A stretch of 64,000 nucleotides of DNA. Origin: Solibaculum_A intestinale. Its GTDB lineage: Bacteria > Bacillota > Clostridia > Oscillospirales > Acutalibacteraceae. The notes under the pieces are model-generated. The model searched no databases, was not told where the DNA came from, and saw only the letters and a list, made by a program, of their open reading frames with translations. Location: contig NZ_JBBMFD010000001.1 in NCBI RefSeq assembly GCF_040096205.1, forward strand, positions 1-64,000, read 5' to 3'. Made by a program: the position numbers and the translations under genes. Of this stretch, positions 7,654-16,003 are shown in pieces (the stretch's first letter is position 1; each line of letters begins with the position of its first letter).

Positions 7654-8127
7654 TTGGAGGTCAATCGATTCAAAGATCAGGTCTGGGACCTGCTCAGGAG
7701 TATCTCGGAAAATATGGACCGGGCTTTCCGTCCTTTTACGGAAAAGGAAAAGCTTACTATGATCCAGGCCCGGGTGCTGATCGAGGTGGGGCAGTGTGGC
7801 ACCCATACGATTGGGAGCCTGGGAAAACGACTTGGGATCGCCAGCGCCAATGCTTCTGCCCTGTGTAAGCGTCTGGAAAAGGAAGGCTTTCTTTTTCGCA
7901 GCCGGGACGGGCAGGATGAGAGACTTGTCCATCTTACATTAACCCCCTTCGGCCGCAGTGCACTCGAGCGTATTCATACGGCCATGAAAGAACGCTATCA
8001 CGATGTTTTTCAGGAAAAAGATCAAGAAAAGCTCGATACCATTCTCAATGGGCTTTATACGCTCAACGACCTGCTTAAGCGGATGGGAAACAATCAGCCG
8101 GACCAGAACAAGGAGGCATCCATATGA
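7654..8127 (+). CDS. MarR family transcriptional regulator
   Basis: A 157-residue winged-helix regulator. The DNA-binding core runs from about residue 35 to 100 and contains the helix-turn-helix stretch IGSLGKRLGIASANASALC, then the wing RSRDGQDERLVHLTLTPFG, flanked by dimerisation helices. The start is TTG 7654, placed by a GGAGGGGG site 8 bp upstream; an earlier TTG at 7630 has no such site. The stop overlaps the ftsH start (ATGA), so the two are translationally coupled. It probably controls its own operon (protease, MATE exporter, CmpB-type protein) through the palindrome at 7601-7620. The inducer is unknown. Confidence 0.9.
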   Translation: MEVNRFKDQVWDLLRSISENMDRAFRPFTEKEKLTMIQARVLIEVGQCGTHTIGSLGKRLGIASANASALCKRLEKEGFLFRSRDGQDERLVHLTLTPFGRSALERIHTAMKERYHDVFQEKDQEKLDTILNGLYTLNDLLKRMGNNQPDQNKEASI

Positions 8128-9944
8128 CTGAGCAAAAGCAGACTCCCAAAAAACCCCTTATATTTTATTACATCGTTGCCATGCTGGTGCTCCTTTTGCT
8201 CAATGCGCTTCTCTTTCCGACTCTGCTTGGAAATCAGGTCAAACAGGTGGACTACGGCACCTTTCTTGCGAAAATCGAAGCGGATCAGGTCAAGGAGGTG
8301 GAGGTCCAGGAAAACGAGATTGTCTTTGTGACGACGGGGGACGACGGAAAGGAAGAAGTTTGCGTCACCGGCAAAATGGATGATCCGGATCTGGTCAGCC
8401 GCCTGCAAAATTCCAGTGCCCAGTTTTCCAAGGACATTCCCAAAGAAAATTCCCCCTTGCTCAGCTTTTTGCTGACCTGGGTGCTGCCGATTCTCTTTTT
8501 TGTAGCCATCGGACAGCTTCTCATGCGCTCCATGCAAAAGCGCATGGGCGGTGCCAACGCTATGACCTTCGGCAAGAGCAACGCCAAGGTATATGTGGAA
8601 GCCCAAACCGGAAAAACCTTTGCTGATGTGGCCGGGGAGGACGAAGCCAAGGAAGCATTAAAGGAAATCGTGGATTTCCTTCATAACCCGAAAAAATACG
8701 CCGAGATCGGCGCAACCCTTCCCAAGGGCGCCCTGTTGGTAGGCCCTCCCGGTACCGGCAAAACCCTGCTTGCCAAGGCAGTAGCAGGAGAAGCGAAGGT
8801 CCCCTTTTTCTCTATCTCGGGGTCGGAGTTTGTGGAAATGTTTGTGGGCATGGGCGCTGCAAAGGTGCGCGATCTTTTTGAACAGGCTCAGAAAAAAGCC
8901 CCCTGCATTGTCTTTATCGATGAGATCGACACCATCGGCAAAAAGCGGGACACCGGCGGTTTTGGTTCCAACGACGAGCGTGAGCAGACCCTAAACCAGT
9001 TGCTCACCGAAATGGACGGCTTTGACGGCAAAAAGGGCGTGGTCATTCTAGCTGCCACCAACCGGCCGGAAACGCTGGACAAGGCACTTTTGCGCCCAGG
9101 CCGGTTTGACCGCCGTATCCCGGTGGAGCTGCCGGATCTGGCGGGACGAGAGGCCATCCTTAAGGTGCACGCCAAAAACATCAAGACGGACGGCCACATT
9201 GATTATACCGACATCGCCCGCGCCACCTCCGGCGCGTCCGGCGCCGAGCTTGCCAACATTGTCAACGAGGCGGCGCTGCGCGCGGTCAAATGCGGACGGG
9301 ACCGGGTCATCCAAGAGGACCTGGAAGAATCGGTGGAAGTGGTTATTGCCGGATACCAGCGCAAGAGCGCAGTCATTTCTCCCAAAGAAAAGCAAATCGT
9401 GGCCTATCATGAGATCGGTCACGCGTTGGTGGCCGCAAAGCAGAGCAATTCCGCTCCAGTGCATAAAATCACCATCGTGCCCCGTACCTCCGGGGCCCTA
9501 GGCTACACCATGCAGGTGGCGCAGGAGGACAGCGTACTAATGAGCCGGGAGGAAGCATATAACAAAATTGCGACCTTAACCGGCGGCCGCGCAGCAGAGG
9601 AACTGATCTTCTCTTCTTGCACCTCCGGCGCTTCCAACGACATTGAGCAGGCCACCAAGCTGGCCCGCGCCATGGTCACCCGTCTGGGAATGAGCAAGGA
9701 TTTCGACATGATGGCGCTGGAGACCGTCCATAACCAGTATTTAGGCGGGGATACTTCCCTTGCCTGCTCTGAGCAGACTGCGGCGAAGATCGACGCCGAA
9801 GTGCTTTCCATCATCAAACAGGCCCATGAAAAGGCCGCCGGTATTTTGAAGGATCATGTAGATAAGCTGCACGAACTGGCTGCTTATCTGCTTGAGAAGG
9901 AAACCATCACCGGAGAGGAATTCATGGAAATTCTCAACCGATAA
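8124..9944 (+). CDS. FtsH-type membrane AAA+ zinc metalloprotease (paralogue)
   Basis: A 606-residue membrane protease. Order: membrane helix at about 14-33, an extracytoplasmic domain, a second membrane helix at about 110-130, the AAA+ module with Walker A GPPGTGKT (about residues 206-213), Walker B CIVFIDEID and the SRH region, and the peptidase domain with zinc motif HEIGH (about residues 428-432). It degrades unneeded or damaged membrane and cytosolic proteins using ATP. HEIGH replaces the usual HEAGH, and SSCTSGASNDIEQ differs from the common STGASNDI context. Coupling to a MarR gene and a MATE gene suggests a dedicated paralogue rather than the housekeeping copy, which is usually near tilS-hpt. 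Confidence 0.95.
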   Translation: MTEQKQTPKKPLIFYYIVAMLVLLLLNALLFPTLLGNQVKQVDYGTFLAKIEADQVKEVEVQENEIVFVTTGDDGKEEVCVTGKMDDPDLVSRLQNSSAQFSKDIPKENSPLLSFLLTWVLPILFFVAIGQLLMRSMQKRMGGANAMTFGKSNAKVYVEAQTGKTFADVAGEDEAKEALKEIVDFLHNPKKYAEIGATLPKGALLVGPPGTGKTLLAKAVAGEAKVPFFSISGSEFVEMFVGMGAAKVRDLFEQAQKKAPCIVFIDEIDTIGKKRDTGGFGSNDEREQTLNQLLTEMDGFDGKKGVVILAATNRPETLDKALLRPGRFDRRIPVELPDLAGREAILKVHAKNIKTDGHIDYTDIARATSGASGAELANIVNEAALRAVKCGRDRVIQEDLEESVEVVIAGYQRKSAVISPKEKQIVAYHEIGHALVAAKQSNSAPVHKITIVPRTSGALGYTMQVAQEDSVLMSREEAYNKIATLTGGRAAEELIFSSCTSGASNDIEQATKLARAMVTRLGMSKDFDMMALETVHNQYLGGDTSLACSEQTAAKIDAEVLSIIKQAHEKAAGILKDHVDKLHELAAYLLEKETITGEEFMEILNR

Positions 9945-10001
9945 CGAGTACGGACGCCGAAAAAGCGGCGTACTGGATTGATAGGGAACGGAGCGATACA
10001 A

Positions 10002-11387
10002 TTGCGTACAGAACAAGAAAATCCTTTGGGAACCGAGCGGGTGGGACGGCTGCTTTTGCGGCTGGCCTTGCCCGCTGTCACCGCACAGCTGGTCAACATG
10101 CTCTATAACATTGTCGACCGCATTTATATCGGGCATATTCCCGATGTGGGGGCAGCCGCGCTGACCGGGGTAGGAGTGACCTTCCCGATCATCATGGTTA
10201 TTGCCGCCTTCAGCGCCTTGATCGGCATGGGAGGCGCGCCCCGTGCCTCCATCAAAATGGGGCAGAACGACGATGCCGGCGCGGAGGAAATCATGGGAAA
10301 CTGCCTGACTGTGCTCGTCGGGATTTCCGTGGTGCTCACCGCCGTATTCCTGTTTTTCGGCCGGGACCTGCTGCTGCTTTTCGGAGCAAGCGGGGATACC
10401 ATCGGCTATGCCAGCAGTTATATGAACATCTATGTCTGCGGTACCCTCTTTGTACAATTGGCACTGGGCATGAATTCCTTCATTTCCTCCCAGGGGTTTG
10501 CCAAGACCAGTATGATCACCGTGGTCATCGGCGCCGCCATCAACATAGCGCTGGATCCATTGTTTATTTTCACATTCGGTTTAGGAGTTCAGGGCGCAGC
10601 CTTGGCCACCGTCCTTTCCCAGGCGGTGTCGGCCGTTTGGGTTATGAGCTTTCTTAGGGGCAAAAAGACCCACCTGCGTATCCGCCGGCGTTATCTGCGC
10701 CCGAAGGCGTCGGTGATGCTGCCGGTGCTGGCGCTGGGCGTGTCCCCTTTTATCATGCAGAGCACCGAGAGCCTGGTGAACATCGCGCTCAATTCTTCGC
10801 TGCAAGCTTACGGTGGAGATCTGGCGGTGGGGGCCATGACCATTCTCGCAAGCCTGATGCAGGTGCTGTCCCTGCCGATTATGGGAATTGCCCAGGGTGC
10901 CCAGCCCATCGCCGGGTTTAACTTCGGCGCGGGCAAAAACGACCGGGTCAGAAAGACCTTTAAACTGTTGCTGATCTCATCGGTAACTTTTTCCGTCTCG
11001 CTGTGGCTTGCAATGATGCTCATTCCCCAGGTCTTTATTTCTCTGTTCAACAACGACCCGGAGCTGATGAAGGTCACCGTTTGGGCGGTGCGCATCTACA
11101 TGGGCGGCGCTTTTGCGCTGGGCGCCCAGTTTGCCTGTCAGCAGACCTTTATCGCAGTGGGCCAGGCGAAGGTGTCGCTGCTGCTGGCCTTGCTTCGCAA
11201 AATCGTGCTGCTCATCCCACTTATTTACATTCTGCCGAATTTTTTTGCCGACAAGGTGTTTGCCGTTTTCCTGGCCGAGCCGGTGTCCGACCTGCTGGCC
11301 GCCACCATTACGGTCATTACCTTCGCGCTGCAGTTCGGCAAGATTCTCGCCCGCAACAAACCGCTGGCGAAAGAACCGGCGGCCTGA
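10002..11387 (+). CDS. MATE family multidrug/sodium antiporter
   Basis: A 461-residue polytopic membrane protein with about 12 hydrophobic segments in two related halves. The N-terminal pattern (GRLLLRLALPAVTAQLVNML, then VDRIYIGHIPDVGAAALTGV) is typical of MATE exporters, which expel cationic compounds in exchange for Na+ or H+. The chosen start is TTG 10002, supported by ACGGAG at 9989-9994; the open frame extends to 9978 without a better site. It follows the ftsH-type gene by 57 bp with no terminator, so it should be co-regulated by the MarR protein. Substrate unknown. Confidence 0.92.
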   Translation: MRTEQENPLGTERVGRLLLRLALPAVTAQLVNMLYNIVDRIYIGHIPDVGAAALTGVGVTFPIIMVIAAFSALIGMGGAPRASIKMGQNDDAGAEEIMGNCLTVLVGISVVLTAVFLFFGRDLLLLFGASGDTIGYASSYMNIYVCGTLFVQLALGMNSFISSQGFAKTSMITVVIGAAINIALDPLFIFTFGLGVQGAALATVLSQAVSAVWVMSFLRGKKTHLRIRRRYLRPKASVMLPVLALGVSPFIMQSTESLVNIALNSSLQAYGGDLAVGAMTILASLMQVLSLPIMGIAQGAQPIAGFNFGAGKNDRVRKTFKLLLISSVTFSVSLWLAMMLIPQVFISLFNNDPELMKVTVWAVRIYMGGAFALGAQFACQQTFIAVGQAKVSLLLALLRKIVLLIPLIYILPNFFADKVFAVFLAEPVSDLLAATITVITFALQFGKILARNKPLAKEPAA

Positions 11388-11403
11388 CGAAACGAGGAAC
11401 AGC

Positions 11404-12231
11404 ATGGATCGGGTTTGTCTTTTGTTTTTGTATTTTTTTATTTACAGCGTTTTGGGATGGATCTGCGAGACGGCCTATTGCTCCATCGGAAAGCGGCAAT
11501 TTGTCAACCGCGGCTTTTTAAACGGCCCTTTGTGTCCGGTCTACGGCTTTGGGGCGCTGGCGGTGATCTGGCTGCTGCGTCCGGTTTACGAATATCCGAT
11601 TTTGGTGTTTGTAGCCGGCGCAGTGGTGACCAGCGTGCTCGAATACCTGACCGGTTACCTGCTGGAAAAGCTCTTCGGGCTCAAACTCTGGGACTATTCC
11701 AAACGCCCCTTCCACATCCGCGGACGGATCTGCCTGCGAAACTCCTTGCTATTCGGTTTGTTGTCCTTGTTGTTGGTGGAGTTTTTGCACCCGGTTTTGC
11801 ACGCGCTTTTGCAAAAGATTCCTCCGTGGCTTTTGGACGCTGCGGCGGTTGTGCTCTTTGTTTTGCTGCTCGTCGACCTGGCGGTCACCGTATGCACCGT
11901 GCTGCAAATCAGCGGCAAGCTTGGGCAGATTGGGCAGGTGCTTGAGGAACTCAACGAACGCAACGCTGCCAGCCTGCAGCAGATCGGCAAACGGTTCAAT
12001 GAAAGCATGGATGCGCTCAAGGAACACCAGAAGGAACGTCAGGCCGAAGCGAAGGAGCGGATCGACCAATTAAACGCCCGTCTGAGCGAGCTGTTTACCC
12101 AAAAGCGGATGCAGCGCCGCATCTTCAAAGCTTTCCCCAACATGCAGTCAAAAAAGCACCAGGAGACTCTCGACCGGTTCAAGGAGCTTGCCAACCAGAA
12201 ACGGGAAAAGAAGAGAAAAAAGAAATCGTAA
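11404..12231 (+). CDS. CmpB-type putative ABC transporter permease-like membrane protein
   Basis: A 275-residue protein. The first 165 residues contain five or so membrane helices with motifs such as FFIYSVLGWICETAYCS and NRGFLNGPLCPVYGFGA, which mark the CmpB-like (putative ABC transporter permease) family common in clostridia; its function is not established. The last 110 residues are strongly charged and helical, probably a coiled coil, ending in a lysine/arginine-rich tail. ATG 11404 lies 16 bp after the MATE gene, making it the last gene of the MarR operon before the terminator. Confidence 0.85.
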   Translation: MDRVCLLFLYFFIYSVLGWICETAYCSIGKRQFVNRGFLNGPLCPVYGFGALAVIWLLRPVYEYPILVFVAGAVVTSVLEYLTGYLLEKLFGLKLWDYSKRPFHIRGRICLRNSLLFGLLSLLLVEFLHPVLHALLQKIPPWLLDAAAVVLFVLLLVDLAVTVCTVLQISGKLGQIGQVLEELNERNAASLQQIGKRFNESMDALKEHQKERQAEAKERIDQLNARLSELFTQKRMQRRIFKAFPNMQSKKHQETLDRFKELANQKREKKRKKKS

Positions 12232-12283
12232 GGATTGGCGGAGGTATCTCACAACCTCTTTCGAAGAGCGGATGGCATAAAAG

Positions 12284-12334
12284 AAAAAGAGAAGGTCCTG
12301 ACAGGGAAATTCGCTGTCAGGCCTTCTCTTTTTT
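12284..12334. terminator. Bidirectional terminator between convergent genes
   Basis: A long stem: AAAGAGAAGG and CCTGACAG pair with CTGTCAGG and CCTTCTCTTT. The run of T on one side and A on the other allows use from both strands, ending the MarR operon (+) and the repeat-protein gene (-). Confidence 0.9.
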
Positions 12335-12356
12335 ATGTTGCAGGGAATGCGCGGGA

Positions 12357-13208
12357 TTATTGGGGAAGCGCCTGGGCCTTGACGACGTATTCCCCGTCGG
12401 GCAGGGAGGGAAATACATAATAGCCGTCCGCGCTGGACATGGTGACCGCAACCAGACGGTTTATGCCTTCTTCCGCCGTATAGAGCCCCACCCAGGCGAG
12501 GGGGATGGGAGCTCCGTCCGGGCTTTTGAGAAAGCCGCTGAGGAAGGAAACGGCAGCCGGCGATTCCTTCGCGCAAAGGGTGAAGTTGATCATCACAGAC
12601 GGCTGATCCGAAGACAGGGTAACTGCCGCGCTGTCACAGGAATAGGAGCCTGCCGCCGCGATGGCGGTATAGCGGTCAAACGCAAGGCCGTAGAGGGCGT
12701 ACTCCCCGGTTTCGCTGGACAAGGCGCAGCCGGCCACGTTTCCCGAAGAATCAATCAGATCGATACGGGCGCCTGGTACCGGCGTCTGATCCTTTTCCTC
12801 CTGTACCGTGCCGTAGACGGTACCCTTGCCGCCTGTAACCGGCTGCAGGACCAGTTCCTGGAGCAGCGCCCTATCCCCGGACAGGGAAACCGGCAAAAGG
12901 GAAGCGGCATGGTAGCCTTCCTTTGCCGCGCTGACCAGATAGGCAGCCGGCGACAGCGAATCGAAGGCGAAATATCCTTTTTCATCGGTATACACGTGGG
13001 AAACAAAGCGGCCGTTTTCCTCATACAGGCAGACAAGAGCATCCTTAACCGGTTCGCCGCCGGGGGAAATGCGGTAGACGAAGCCGGAAAGCTGAAGAGG
13101 AAGAGGACTCGTTGGCTGCATGGTCAGCGTGGCGATGGCAGGCTGTTTGTCAACGATGGAAACCGCGTTTGTGAGGGTTTGCGGTGTATCAGTAGCAGTA
13201 GGTTGCAT
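12357..13208 (-). CDS. Protein of three tandem carboxypeptidase-regulatory-like (prealbumin-like) repeats
   Basis: A 283-residue protein made of three similar beta-sandwich repeats. Each has the pattern of a conserved G at the start, P.P..A.V.L near the middle and a DGYY/KGYF/TGEY turn before an aromatic-rich strand: about residues 40-110, 120-190 and 210-280. This is the Cna-B/carboxypeptidase-regulatory-like fold, which serves as a structural or adhesive module. There is no signal peptide, membrane anchor or sortase motif. ATG 13208 is set by GGAGGG 8 bp upstream; a frame extension to 13268 lacks such a site. Neighbouring gerQ and cwlJ genes, read in the same direction, suggest a spore-surface role, which is inference only. 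Confidence 0.7.
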   Translation of the reverse strand: MQPTATDTPQTLTNAVSIVDKQPAIATLTMQPTSPLPLQLSGFVYRISPGGEPVKDALVCLYEENGRFVSHVYTDEKGYFAFDSLSPAAYLVSAAKEGYHAASLLPVSLSGDRALLQELVLQPVTGGKGTVYGTVQEEKDQTPVPGARIDLIDSSGNVAGCALSSETGEYALYGLAFDRYTAIAAAGSYSCDSAAVTLSSDQPSVMINFTLCAKESPAAVSFLSGFLKSPDGAPIPLAWVGLYTAEEGINRLVAVTMSSADGYYVFPSLPDGEYVVKAQALPQ

Positions 13209-13335
13209 AGATTCATCCCTCCAAGATCCGGATAGCATTGAATTGGTTGCAAGCGTCCGCCTTCTCAAAAGAGAGACGGGGCAAGAATAAGGGCATGACC
13301 GGGGTCATCTGCCATTCTCTGTGGTTATGACAGAA

Positions 13336-13371
13336 AAAAGCGCCCGCATTTGAGAGCATGCGGGCGCTTTT
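13336..13371 (-). terminator. Terminator of the cwlJ-gerQ unit
   Basis: AAAAGCGCCCGCAT and ATGCGGGCGCTTTT form a perfect 14-pair stem with an 8-nt loop; on the minus strand it is followed by a T-run. It lies just after the gerQ-like stop codon. Confidence 0.92.
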
Positions 13372-13376
13372 CTGCC

Positions 13377-13727
13377 CTACGGCTGCATCCGCGTGGGAAC
13401 ATTGCGCAGATTTTTGGGTTTGGTGCGCGCATCATAGAAATTGATGAACTTGATGGCGTACAGGTCGCACAACACATACCGGTTCAGATCTTCCTGGTAA
13501 AGGGTGATGTAATTGATGCCGGAGGCGTAAAGAATGCCGTCTTTGATGACAATGTTATTGGTGCCGATGAGAAACTCGACGATAACGTACACGCCTAGGT
13601 TTCTGGAAATAACGCCGCGCAGGGAGCCTTGGTACACTTCTTCGTTGTTTTGAGGATTTTCGATTTCCGAGATGGGTTCGCTTGAAGACATATCCAGGTT
13701 GCTGGTTTGATTGATGTCGCCGTTCAT
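13377..13727 (-). CDS. gerQ: GerQ-like spore coat protein
   Basis: A protein of about 116 residues with a low-complexity Asn/Ser/Glu-rich N-terminus and a compact C-terminal domain. The domain contains GVISRNLGVYVIVEFLIGT, GILYASGINYITLY and DLYAIKFINFY. This matches the layout of GerQ/YwdL, the inner-coat protein that in Bacillus is cross-linked by transglutaminase and needed for CwlJ activity. The gene directly follows cwlJ on the same strand, as the two are neighbours in B. subtilis. Possible starts are GTG 13745, ATG 13739 and ATG 13727; the last is best placed relative to GTGAGG at 13740-13745. Confidence 0.75.
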   Translation of the reverse strand: MNGDINQTSNLDMSSSEPISEIENPQNNEEVYQGSLRGVISRNLGVYVIVEFLIGTNNIVIKDGILYASGINYITLYQEDLNRYVLCDLYAIKFINFYDARTKPKNLRNVPTRMQP

Positions 13728-13745
13728 ACTGTGCATCATCCTCAC

Positions 13746-14186
13746 TTATGTTTGATAGTAAGCATCGGTGGGATTGTAAAAACAGTGATCGCCGATGCGC
13801 ACGACAAAGGTACCGATGGAACTGGGAAAATTGGAGCGGCAATTGGTAGAAAATGGATTGAAAAACCAGAGAGCCTGCCCTAAATTCCACAAACGTCCGC
13901 CTGCAATTGCCCAGTCCGCAATGTCGTAATGAATTTGTTCAGGCCTCATATTATAGATGTTTTGCGGATTATAGGCGCCGCGCTCTGTTTCTGAGGCACA
14001 CACAAACTGCCCGGGCTGGAAAATAATCCGCCGGATGCTTTGCTGGCCTACCCTTGCGTATTCGCCTCCAGGCGCATTGACACGATTCATGACTACGCTT
14101 GCCACTGCCCGCATGCCGTTGTCTCCTTCGCCTCCCGCCTCGCACTGTATGAGCCTGGCGAGCAATTCCCTGTCTGAATAGGCCAT
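13746..14186 (-). CDS. cwlJ: Spore cortex-lytic cell wall hydrolase CwlJ
   Basis: A 146-residue hydrolase of the SleB/CwlJ catalytic family, which degrades the cortex peptidoglycan (containing muramic-delta-lactam) during germination. Landmarks are LLARLIQCEAGGEGDNGMRAV with the catalytic glutamate near the N-terminus, VVMNRV, and the C-terminal ALWFFNP and GDHCFYNP. As in CwlJ there is no signal peptide or peptidoglycan-binding domain, consistent with coat-side localisation from the mother cell. ATG 14186 is set by AAGGAG with 8 bp spacing; the frame could open at GTG 14195. It is co-directional with, and 18 bp before, the gerQ-like gene. Confidence 0.9.
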   Translation of the reverse strand: MAYSDRELLARLIQCEAGGEGDNGMRAVASVVMNRVNAPGGEYARVGQQSIRRIIFQPGQFVCASETERGAYNPQNIYNMRPEQIHYDIADWAIAGGRLWNLGQALWFFNPFSTNCRSNFPSSIGTFVVRIGDHCFYNPTDAYYQT

Positions 14187-14236
14187 ACACACCACTCCTT
14201 CAACAGTCTCAATATATGTGGTAGATGGAGGTATTT

Positions 14237-14353
14237 ATGTCGGATTCGCGGATTACGGACGAGGAAAGGCGCAAAATCCGGGTGACGCTTTGCGTGTACG
14301 CCCGACTTTCGCAGTGCTGTTTGGAGCGAACCAGGGAGATTCTCCCGGTTTGA
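14237..14353 (+). CDS. Small protein of 38 residues, unknown function
   Basis: ATG 14237 follows a good GGAGG site at 14227-14231, and the frame closes at TGA 14351. The product begins MSDSRITDEERRKIRVTLCV and contains a basic, possibly helical segment with three cysteines. It resembles no family I recognise. It is divergent from cwlJ with only 50 bp between the starts and precedes another small gene in the same direction, so a sporulation link is possible. Whether it is translated is unknown. Confidence 0.45.
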   Translation: MSDSRITDEERRKIRVTLCVYARLSQCCLERTREILPV

Positions 14354-14412
14354 CGGTATAAGACAGGTTTTTCCCCGCATACAGTACCAATAGAAGAAAG
14401 CGGGGGATCAAC

Positions 14413-14649
14413 ATGGATGAGCGCAAACCCTTTGCAGACGGCCGTTCACCGCAGGAAAACCAAAGCCCATGGGACAGCGTGTGGATGGATCAGCTGTATG
14501 ATTACCGGTTTGAGGATGCAAACGCTCCACAGGCATCGGTCCTGTTTTTAAAGGTGGACTGGAAGGAATGGGACGCGTCCAAAAGCATTCTGGAAGAGGT
14601 CGGGCAGGAACAGCCGTGCAGCTCTAATGCCCGTAAGCCAAAGCCGTGA
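14413..14649 (+). CDS. Small hypothetical protein
   Basis: A 78-residue acidic, tryptophan-containing protein with no membrane helix or signal peptide and no recognised domain. It has GGGGGA just upstream of ATG 14413 and is followed within 20 bp by a strong terminator, both of which support a real gene. It lies 59 bp after the 38-residue ORF and could share its transcript. Confidence 0.55.
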   Translation: MDERKPFADGRSPQENQSPWDSVWMDQLYDYRFEDANAPQASVLFLKVDWKEWDASKSILEEVGQEQPCSSNARKPKP

Positions 14650-14667
14650 AGCAAGGTGCAACCGCAG

Positions 14668-14710
14668 AAAAGCCCCTGGATACGAATGCATTCGTATCCA
14701 GGGGCTTTTT
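14668..14710. terminator. Bidirectional terminator
   Basis: A perfect inverted repeat, AAAAGCCCCTGGATACGAAT and its complement around a GCATTC-type centre, ending in a T-run on the plus strand and an equivalent T-run on the minus strand. It separates the small plus-strand gene from the hydrogenase-like gene on the minus strand. Confidence 0.95.
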
Positions 14711-14749
14711 GATTGCCGCAGGAAACCGGCAAATCGGCAGAAAAAGTTC

Positions 14750-16003
14750 TCAGTCGAACCGGCGGGTAAACAGGTCGCTTTTTTCCAGCAGGCTTTCCAC
14801 GGTATCAAAACCCAGCCGGTGCAGCAGCTCAATGACATAGGGGTTGTCAATGGGAGTCGGGTATGGAGCCTCGTCTCCGTAAACATTGACGTGTTCCCGG
14901 CCAAGCTCCCGGTCCAAGATGGCCTTGGGACCGCCCACACAGCCGCCCACACAGCCCATTCCCTCCAGGAAATTGGCCTTGACCTTGCCCTCCTTCAAAT
15001 CGTTTAACATGGCCTTGCAGGAGGGAACGCCGTTTGCCTGCTGGGCTTTTACCGGAATGGGACGGCCGGGATTTAAGCGTTTGACGGTGGACTGCACCGC
15101 TTCGCTGACCCCGCCGGTACGCGCGTAAATACGCCCGGCCCTGGAGGAATGCTCCCGGTCGTCGTCGGGCAATGCTTCCGGACGGATGCCGGCGAAATCG
15201 AAAATCTGCCGGACCTCTTCAAAGGTGAGGACATAATCCACCGCGTCCTTCACGTCCGGCTCCCTGGCCTCCGCCTTTTTCGCCAGGCACGGGCCGATGA
15301 AAATGACCTTCGCTTCCGGTTCCAGCTGCTTGATGGTGCGCCCGCATGCCACCATGGGGGATACCGCCCCCGGAACATGGGGAAGCAGATTATGGTACAC
15401 TTTGCGGATCATAGCAATCCAGATGGGGCAGCAGCAGCTGGTCAGCTGATAGTCTTCGTCGGTAAGAATATTCCGGTCGAACTCCAGCGCTTCCTTGAGG
15501 GTGAGAATGTCCGCAAACAGGGCGACCTCCACCATTCCGGCAAATCCCAGCTGTTTAAAGGCGGAGCGCAACTTTCCGGGCGTGACTTTCTCGGAGAATT
15601 GGCTGATAAAGGCGGGGGCGATGATGGCGTAAACCGGGGCCTCTCCGCTGTTCACCATGGCCAGAGCGGGCAGCACATCCTTGCTGGCGATCAGGTGCTT
15701 GGCCTTGCATCGGTCCACACAGGCGGCGCAGCCCACGCACAGGTCGGGCGTGGGAGTGGCGTTGCCGTGTTCATCGAGCTTTAGTGCGTCGAACAGGCAT
15801 TTTCCCGCGCAGTTGGCCTTTTCCTCGTCCGAACAGCTGCATTCCCCGATCCGCCAGACCGGAGCATACTGATCCGGATGAAGCAGGCAGTCCAGCGGAC
15901 GGGCGTCAAAGTCGCTTTTGCGGATTTTCTCCAGCTCTTCCTTGGTGGCGTTGTGAACCGCAGCGTTCATCAATCGCAGATAAATTTCGTTAAACGTCGG
16001 CAT
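14750..16003 (-). CDS. [FeFe]-hydrogenase-like iron-sulfur protein
   Basis: A 417-residue protein. The N-terminal 110 residues hold cysteine-rich segments including CVGCAACVDRC (a 4Fe-4S cluster site). The rest is an H-cluster domain with all three motifs: L1 as TSCCCPIW, L2 as GPCLAKKAE, L3 as GMGCVGGCVGG. All four H-cluster cysteines are present, but L1 has an extra cysteine compared with the usual TSCCP. The short, single-subunit form recalls the less-studied (group B or sensory) hydrogenases rather than the main H2-producing enzyme. The start ATG 16003 is placed by AAAGGAC; the frame extends to 16036. It stands alone, with its own promoter and a terminator. Confidence 0.85.
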   Translation of the reverse strand: MPTFNEIYLRLMNAAVHNATKEELEKIRKSDFDARPLDCLLHPDQYAPVWRIGECSCSDEEKANCAGKCLFDALKLDEHGNATPTPDLCVGCAACVDRCKAKHLIASKDVLPALAMVNSGEAPVYAIIAPAFISQFSEKVTPGKLRSAFKQLGFAGMVEVALFADILTLKEALEFDRNILTDEDYQLTSCCCPIWIAMIRKVYHNLLPHVPGAVSPMVACGRTIKQLEPEAKVIFIGPCLAKKAEAREPDVKDAVDYVLTFEEVRQIFDFAGIRPEALPDDDREHSSRAGRIYARTGGVSEAVQSTVKRLNPGRPIPVKAQQANGVPSCKAMLNDLKEGKVKANFLEGMGCVGGCVGGPKAILDRELGREHVNVYGDEAPYPTPIDNPYVIELLHRLGFDTVESLLEKSDLFTRRFD

